A DNA stretch of 64,000 bases, from NCBI RefSeq assembly GCF_001400735.1, contig NZ_LJPW01000068.1, positions 49,876 to 113,875 on the forward strand. The letters run 5' to 3'. The position numbers and the translations under genes were made by a program. Below the pieces are notes generated by a model that searched no databases, had not been told where the DNA came from, and was given only the letters and a program-made list of their open reading frames with translations. The DNA is from Pseudomonas caricapapayae. Its GTDB lineage: Bacteria; Pseudomonadota; Gammaproteobacteria; Pseudomonadales; Pseudomonadaceae. Of the stretch, positions 59,262 to 64,000 are shown one piece after another; within the stretch, counting starts at the first letter, position 1; the number at the start of each line of letters is the position of its first letter.

Positions 59262-59476
59262 TTTGATTCTGCCCAACGGGCAAGGAGCGGACTTGTCCGC
59301 GATGGGCTGCGAAGCGGCCCCCAAACAGGCTGCCTCGGCTGGGTCTGATACACCGATGCGGCTGGTTTTGCTGCTGGTTCCCGGCAGATCGCGCACAAGT
59401 CCGCTCCTACGCCCTTCGGGCAGAAGCCTCTGTTTCCGCACTCATCGAAACATCGCGATCAGCACGGAAACAGAGG
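59262..59476. repeat. REPIN-like repeat and 12-bp hairpin between hslV and the SPOR gene
   Basis: The left part GATTCTGCCCAACGGG, AAGGAGCGGACTTGTCCGCGA (59262-59302) and the right part GCACAAGTCCGCTCCTACGC, CCTTCGGGCAGAAG (59393-59425) form an inverted pair. CCTCTGTTTCCG (59427-59438) pairs perfectly with CGGAAACAGAGG (59465-59476) just after the SPOR-gene stop and may act in termination. The 365-base gap otherwise holds only the hslV promoter. Confidence 0.7.
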
Positions 59477-59484
59477 TACTTTGA

Positions 59485-60180
59485 CTATCGGCTCTGGCGC
59501 TGTTGCAGCAACAGGTTACTGAATCCGCCGCTTGCCAGTTGTTTCTGGGCAGTGGTCAGTTGTTCGCGGTTGCTGAACGGGCCGACCAGTACGCGATACC
59601 AGGTTTCATCCTTGACGGTGCCTGATTCGACGGTGGATGTCTGGCCCAGCAGGATGATCTGCGCGCGGACTTTTTCGGCGTCAGCCTGTTTGCGGAACGA
59701 GCCCGCCTGCAGGAAAAACGTCGTGACCGCTGCCGGCTTGGTCGTGGCGACCGGTGGTGCCGGTGGTGGCGTCAGACCGCTGAGGGCTGCCTGGGCACGT
59801 GCCGTATCGATCTTGGCTGCCTGTTCGGGCGAGACCGGCGCAGTCGGTGCCACGGGCGGTGGCGTCTTTTCCGGCACGGCTTCGTTCGGCACGATCACTT
59901 CCGATTCCGGGAGCAGCGTATAGAAGTCGTACTTGGGTTTGACCGGAGCCGTCGGGCTGGGCGGAGTCTTGTTCGCTTCGGCGATTTTCGCGGCCTTGGC
60001 GTCTGCCTTGACCCGCTTGACGTCTTCGCCGCCCGGTTCGAGTTTCATCAGAAAGACCACGAATGCGCCCACGGTCAAGCCAATCGCCAGCCACAACCAT
60101 CCTGGAATCGGCTTCTTCGCGGGTGCCTGATAACGGCTGGCGCCCCGCTTGGGTGCCGGTTTCTTCTTCGCAACTGCCAA
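59485..60180 (-). CDS. SPOR-domain protein (FtsN-like)
   Basis: A 231-residue bitopic membrane protein: short basic cytoplasmic N terminus, one span (GWLWLAIGLTVGAFVVFLM, about 27-45), an Ala/Pro-rich periplasmic linker and a C-terminal SPOR domain (FFLQAGSFRKQADAEKVRAQI, TWYRVLVGPFSNREQL) that binds denuded peptidoglycan at the division septum. Architecture is that of FtsN, but SPOR proteins are several per genome, so the name is not certain. It starts one base after the argS stop. Confidence 0.88.
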   Translation of the reverse strand: MAVAKKKPAPKRGASRYQAPAKKPIPGWLWLAIGLTVGAFVVFLMKLEPGGEDVKRVKADAKAAKIAEANKTPPSPTAPVKPKYDFYTLLPESEVIVPNEAVPEKTPPPVAPTAPVSPEQAAKIDTARAQAALSGLTPPPAPPVATTKPAAVTTFFLQAGSFRKQADAEKVRAQIILLGQTSTVESGTVKDETWYRVLVGPFSNREQLTTAQKQLASGGFSNLLLQQRQSR

Positions 60181-60181
60181 C

Positions 60182-61918
60182 TTACATACGCTCCAGAGTT
60201 TCCAGACCCAACAGGTGCAGGCCTTGCTTGAGGGTGCGGCCGGTCAGGGCAGCCAGACGCAGACGGCTCTGTTGCTGATCGGAGTTTTCCGCACCAAGGA
60301 TCGGGCAGTTTTCATAAAAGCTCGAAAACAGACCCGCAAGGTCATACAGGTAAGCACAAAGTACGTGCGGTGTGCCTTTTTCTGCGACGTTATTCAATGT
60401 TTCAGTGAACTGCGCAAGACGTGCAGCCAATTCCTGCTCCTGCGGCGCGGCCAGGACAATCTGCCCCTTGCCGGCATCGAACGGCGTGCCCAGCTTGCGG
60501 AACACACCGGCCACACGGGTATAGGCGTACAGCAGATAAGGCGCGGTATTGCCCTCGAAGCTCAGCATCTGATCGAAGTTGAAGCTGTAATCACTGGCCC
60601 GGTGCTTGGACAGGTCGGCATATTTTACTGCGCTGATGCCCACTGCCCTGGCAATGCTGCGCAATTCTGCTTCGGCGACTTCCGGGTTCTTTTCCTTGAC
60701 CAGCGAGTAGGCGCGCTCTTCGGCTTCATCGAGCAGGTCGATGAGCTTGACCGTGCCGCCATCGCGGGTCTTGAACGGGCGACCGTCGGCCCCGTTCATG
60801 GTGCCGAAGCCCATGTGTTCGAGCTGCATGCCGTCATGGACGAAACCGGCGCGGCGCGCCACTTCGAATACCTGCTGGAAGTGCAGGGCCTGACGCTGAT
60901 CGACGAAATACAGTACGCGGTCGGCTTTGAGCACCTTGCTGCGGTAGCGGATGGCCGCCAGATCGGTCGTGGCATACAGATAACCGCCACCGGCCTTCTG
61001 CACGATCACCGGCAGGGGCGTGTCATCGGCGGTGCGGAATTCTTCGAGGAACACGCACTGCGCGCCATTGCTCTCGACCAGCAGGCCACTGGCTTTCAGG
61101 TCGTTGACGACATTGGCCAGGTCATCGTTGTAGGCACTTTCGCCCATCACGTCTGCCGGAGTCAGCTTGACGTTGAGGCGCTCGTAGGTTTCCTGGCAGT
61201 GCGACAGCGAAATGTCCTTGAAGCGCGTCCACAGGGCCAGGCACTCGGCATCGCCGGCCTGCAACTTGACCACCAGGCCACGCGCGCGCTCGGCGAACGC
61301 TTCGGACTCGTCGAAGCGCTGCTTGGCGGCGCGGTAGAAGTCTTCCAGGTCGGACAACTCGTCGCTGGTCGCGGGTTTTTCCTGCAGGTAGGCCAGCAGC
61401 ATGCCGAACTGGGTGCCCCAGTCGCCCACGTGGTTCTGACGAATGACCGTGTCGCCGAGGAACGTCAGAACGTTCGCCACGCCGTCACCGATAATGGTCG
61501 AGCGCAAGTGGCCAACGTGCATTTCCTTGGCCAGGTTCGGTGCCGACAGGTCGACCACTACGCGCTGAGCAGCGCCGGCCTTGCGCACCGAGAGGTGCGC
61601 GTCGGCCAGCGCAGTGTCGAGGCGCGCGGCCAGTGCGGCAGTGTTCTGGAAGAAATTAAGGAAGCCCGGACCGGCAATTTCGACCTTGCTGACCTGCTCG
61701 TCGGCAGGCAGCGCGGCGATCAGTTTTTCAGCCAGGTCGCGCGGCTTCATCCCGGCAGGTTTGGCGAGCATCATCGCGATATTGCTGGCGAAGTCGCCGT
61801 GCGTCTTGTCGCGGGCGTTTTCGACCTGGATCGCCGGCGTCAGCCCTTCTGGCAAGACGCCCTCGGTGACGAGACGGGTCAGGGCTTGTTGAATCAGCTG
61901 GCGAATCGTGTCTTTCAT
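60182..61918 (-). CDS. argS: Arginyl-tRNA synthetase
   Basis: Class I synthetase of 578 residues charging tRNA-Arg. The HIGH-type motif is HVGH at 134-137 within [22 protein letters not shown]; the C-terminal anticodon-binding domain ends [13 protein letters not shown] canonical KMSKS is absent, as is usual for ArgRS. It lies 97 bases after priA and one base before the SPOR gene, forming a priA-argS-SPOR run that is conserved in Pseudomonas. Confidence 0.97.
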   Translation of the reverse strand: MKDTIRQLIQQALTRLVTEGVLPEGLTPAIQVENARDKTHGDFASNIAMMLAKPAGMKPRDLAEKLIAALPADEQVSKVEIAGPGFLNFFQNTAALAARLDTALADAHLSVRKAGAAQRVVVDLSAPNLAKEMHVGHLRSTIIGDGVANVLTFLGDTVIRQNHVGDWGTQFGMLLAYLQEKPATSDELSDLEDFYRAAKQRFDESEAFAERARGLVVKLQAGDAECLALWTRFKDISLSHCQETYERLNVKLTPADVMGESAYNDDLANVVNDLKASGLLVESNGAQCVFLEEFRTADDTPLPVIVQKAGGGYLYATTDLAAIRYRSKVLKADRVLYFVDQRQALHFQQVFEVARRAGFVHDGMQLEHMGFGTMNGADGRPFKTRDGGTVKLIDLLDEAEERAYSLVKEKNPEVAEAELRSIARAVGISAVKYADLSKHRASDYSFNFDQMLSFEGNTAPYLLYAYTRVAGVFRKLGTPFDAGKGQIVLAAPQEQELAARLAQFTETLNNVAEKGTPHVLCAYLYDLAGLFSSFYENCPILGAENSDQQQSRLRLAALTGRTLKQGLHLLGLETLERM

Positions 61919-62015
61919 GAGGCTCTCTTCGACCGCAAGCGCGGTGGCGCTTCGATGCGCGGGTGGAAAAACTCCGCATTATCCGTTGCTCAAGCCTGCT
62001 TGCCAACGGCGTGAC

Positions 62016-64000
62016 TTAATAAAGATCCACCGGGTCCACATCCAGTGACCATCTGACCTGTCGCCCGCTGGGCATTTGCTCCAGCGCAAGCAGCCAGGTG
62101 GCAAGCAATTTGTGCAGTGGCGCGCGTGCACTGGACTGTATCAGCAGTTGCGCCCGGTAACGCCCGGCACGGCGCTCCATAGGTGCGGGAACCGGCCCCA
62201 GCAGCTCGATACCGCCCAGGCCCAACTGCGCAACCCGTTGTTCGGCGTCGCTGCAGGCCTGATCGAGAAACGCTTCGGCCTGTCCGGGTTTGTGGGCTTC
62301 GGCACGCAGCAGGGCAAGGTGCGAAAACGGAGGCAGGCCCGCCGAGCGACGTTCGCTCAAGGCCTGTTCGGCAAACGCGAAGTAACCCTGCTCGGTCAGT
62401 TGAATCAATAGCGGGTGATCGGCCAGATGGGTCTGGATGATCACCTTGCCCGGCTCTTCAGCGCGTCCGGCCCGGCCTGCAACCTGCACGATCAACTGCG
62501 CCATGCGCTCGCTTGCGCGGAAATCTCCGGAAAACAGTCCGCCGTCGGCATCCAGAATCGACACCAGCGTCACGCGGGGGAAGTGATGACCCTTGGCGAG
62601 CATTTGCGTGCCGACCAGAATGCACGGCTGGCCGCGCTGGATGGTCGCGAACAACTGATTCATGGCGTCCTTGCGCGACGTGCTGTCGCGGTCGACGCGC
62701 AGAACGGGATAGTCGGGAAACAGAATTGCCAGCCGCTCTTCGGCGCGCTCGGTGCCCGCGCCTACCGGTCGCAAGTCCACCTTGCCGCACGATGGGCACT
62801 GGCGCGGCACGCGCTCGACGTAACCGCAGTGATGGCAGCGCAGCTCGCCCGAGCGCTGGTGGACGGTCATGCGCGCATCGCAGCGTTGACAGCCGGACAT
62901 CCAGCCGCAGTCATGGCACAGCAATGTCGGCGCAAAGCCACGACGGTTGAGGAACACCAATACCTGCTGGCCTGCCGCGAGGGTCTGGCCAATGGCCTGT
63001 TGCATCGGCCCGGAAATGCCGCTGTCCAGCGGCCTGCTCTTGACGTCCAGGCGCATGAACCGTGGTTGCTGTGCACCGCCCGCTCGCTGATTCAGACGCA
63101 GCAGGCCGTAGCGCCCGGTGTAAGCGTTGTGCAGGCTTTCCAGGGAGGGCGTGGCGGAGCCGAGGACGATCGGGATGTTTTCCTGACGCGCCCGCACCAG
63201 TGCCAGATCGCGAGCGTGATAGCGCAGCCCTTCCTGCTGTTTATAGGAGCCGTCGTGTTCTTCGTCGATGATGATCAGGCCAGGGTTTTTCATCGGGGTG
63301 AACAGCGCCGAGCGCGTGCCGATGATGATGTCGGCCTCGCCATCGCGCGCCGCCAGCCAGGCGTCGAGTCGTTCGCGGTCGTTGACGGCCGAGTGCACGA
63401 GTGCAATGCGCGCATTAAAACGTTGCTCGAAGCGCGCCAGGGTCTGCGGCCCCAGGTTGATTTCCGGGATCAGCACCAGCGCCTGCTTGCCTGCCTCGAG
63501 GGTCTCGCGAATCAGTTGCAGATAGACTTCGGTCTTGCCACTGCCGGTAACGCCTGCCAGCAGGAACGCATGAAAACTGTCGAAGCCGGCACGGATCGCT
63601 TCGTAAGCGGCGCGTTGCTCGGTGTTGAGCGGCAGTTCTGGCTGGGCCAGCCAGTGTTCGTGACGTGCACTGGGCGCATGACTGCGCACTTCGACGTAGA
63701 CCAGTTCCTTGGCCAGCAGCAGATTGAGGCTGTCCTTGTTCAGCATCAGTTTGCTGAGCAGTTGATGCGCCACGCCGTGCGGGTGCTGGGCGAGGGTCGT
63801 CAGCGCCTCACGCTGTCTGGGCGCGCGGGCGATGCGCGGATCATCGGCACTGGCACCCGGTGCCACGTGCCAGAAGCGCTCCTGGCGGCTTTCGGCCAGT
63901 TCACCTTGACGCAGCAGCACGGGCAAGGCCCAGCTCAACGTGTCGCCCAGGCTGTGCTGGTAATACTGCGATGTCCACAGGCACAGCCTGAACAACGCAG
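62016..64000 (-). CDS. priA: Primosomal protein N' (PriA helicase), 5' end outside window
   Basis: Replication-restart 3'-5' helicase. The frame is open to the right edge, so roughly the first 75 residues of an approximately 740-residue protein are missing. Visible: Walker A GVTGSGKTEVYLQL, DEEH in IIIDEEHDGSYKQQEG, then a zinc-binding insert with eight cysteines (CHDCGWMSGCQRC and CHHCGYVERVPRQCPSC) and the helicase C domain with LVGTQMLAKGHHFPRVTLV and QVAGRAGRAEEPG. Confidence 0.97.
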   Translation of the reverse strand, partial: ALFRLCLWTSQYYQHSLGDTLSWALPVLLRQGELAESRQERFWHVAPGASADDPRIARAPRQREALTTLAQHPHGVAHQLLSKLMLNKDSLNLLLAKELVYVEVRSHAPSARHEHWLAQPELPLNTEQRAAYEAIRAGFDSFHAFLLAGVTGSGKTEVYLQLIRETLEAGKQALVLIPEINLGPQTLARFEQRFNARIALVHSAVNDRERLDAWLAARDGEADIIIGTRSALFTPMKNPGLIIIDEEHDGSYKQQEGLRYHARDLALVRARQENIPIVLGSATPSLESLHNAYTGRYGLLRLNQRAGGAQQPRFMRLDVKSRPLDSGISGPMQQAIGQTLAAGQQVLVFLNRRGFAPTLLCHDCGWMSGCQRCDARMTVHQRSGELRCHHCGYVERVPRQCPSCGKVDLRPVGAGTERAEERLAILFPDYPVLRVDRDSTSRKDAMNQLFATIQRGQPCILVGTQMLAKGHHFPRVTLVSILDADGGLFSGDFRASERMAQLIVQVAGRAGRAEEPGKVIIQTHLADHPLLIQLTEQGYFAFAEQALSERRSAGLPPFSHLALLRAEAHKPGQAEAFLDQACSDAEQRVAQLGLGGIELLGPVPAPMERRAGRYRAQLLIQSSARAPLHKLLATWLLALEQMPSGRQVRWSLDVDPVDLY

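Noticed and set aside
60149..62014. A 621-codon plus-strand frame opposite argS
   Set aside because: Mirror frame of argS; no start signal and no family resemblance.

Overview
The window is a chromosomal segment of a fluorescent Pseudomonas, most likely of the P. syringae group. The case rests on the hisI-hisE-tatABC and ubiE-ubiJ-ubiB order, a medium-chain-length PHA locus of the phaC1-phaZ-phaC2-phaD / phaI-phaF type, the opgGH (hrpM) pair, and many REP-type palindromic repeats between genes. I see no rRNA, tRNA, CRISPR, phage or insertion sequence. Two genes run off the ends: an RND pump at the left (5' end missing) and priA at the right (5' end missing).

Left part (1-16.7 kb): after the RND pump and a small methyltransferase comes a long sulfur-metabolism stretch. 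It holds a methionine-type ABC importer (metQ-metN-metI), a DszA-like flavin monooxygenase with two tandem DszC/SfnB-like oxidoreductases, a cystine-type importer (tcyJ-tcyL-tcyN), a D-cysteine desulfhydrase (dcyD) and a divergent serine acetyltransferase (epsC). An AT-rich islet with one unrecognised two-module protein interrupts it. A likely reading is uptake and desulfurisation of organic sulfur compounds feeding cysteine and methionine pools.

Middle part (16.7-43 kb): an ECF sigma/anti-sigma pair beside a secreted DUF3455 protein, nhaA, the regulatory end of histidine use (hutD-hutC facing hutF across a HutC-type operator), a lipocalin and a small lipoprotein, fbp, a translationally coupled pair of unknown envelope proteins (DUF2339-DUF3999), glycogen phosphorylase, prolyl aminopeptidase, dtd, the osmoregulated periplasmic glucan genes opgG-opgH with a possible 23-codon leader peptide, and two tandem chemoreceptors.

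Right part (43-64 kb): a tightly packed minus-strand run ubiE-ubiJ-ubiB-hisI-hisE-tatA-tatB-tatC-rsmE; the PHA locus, with granule proteins on the plus strand converging on the synthase operon; then a DUF971 protein, hslV-hslU with a recognisable heat-shock promoter, a SPOR-domain protein, argS and priA.

The main anomalies are a one-base frameshift in an eight-G run inside phaC2, directly after the catalytic-cysteine motif; a 16-bp dyad at the probable tcyJ promoter; the opgG leader frame; a TTG start plus sigma-32 promoter for hslV; and a family of paired inverted repeats (REPIN-like).
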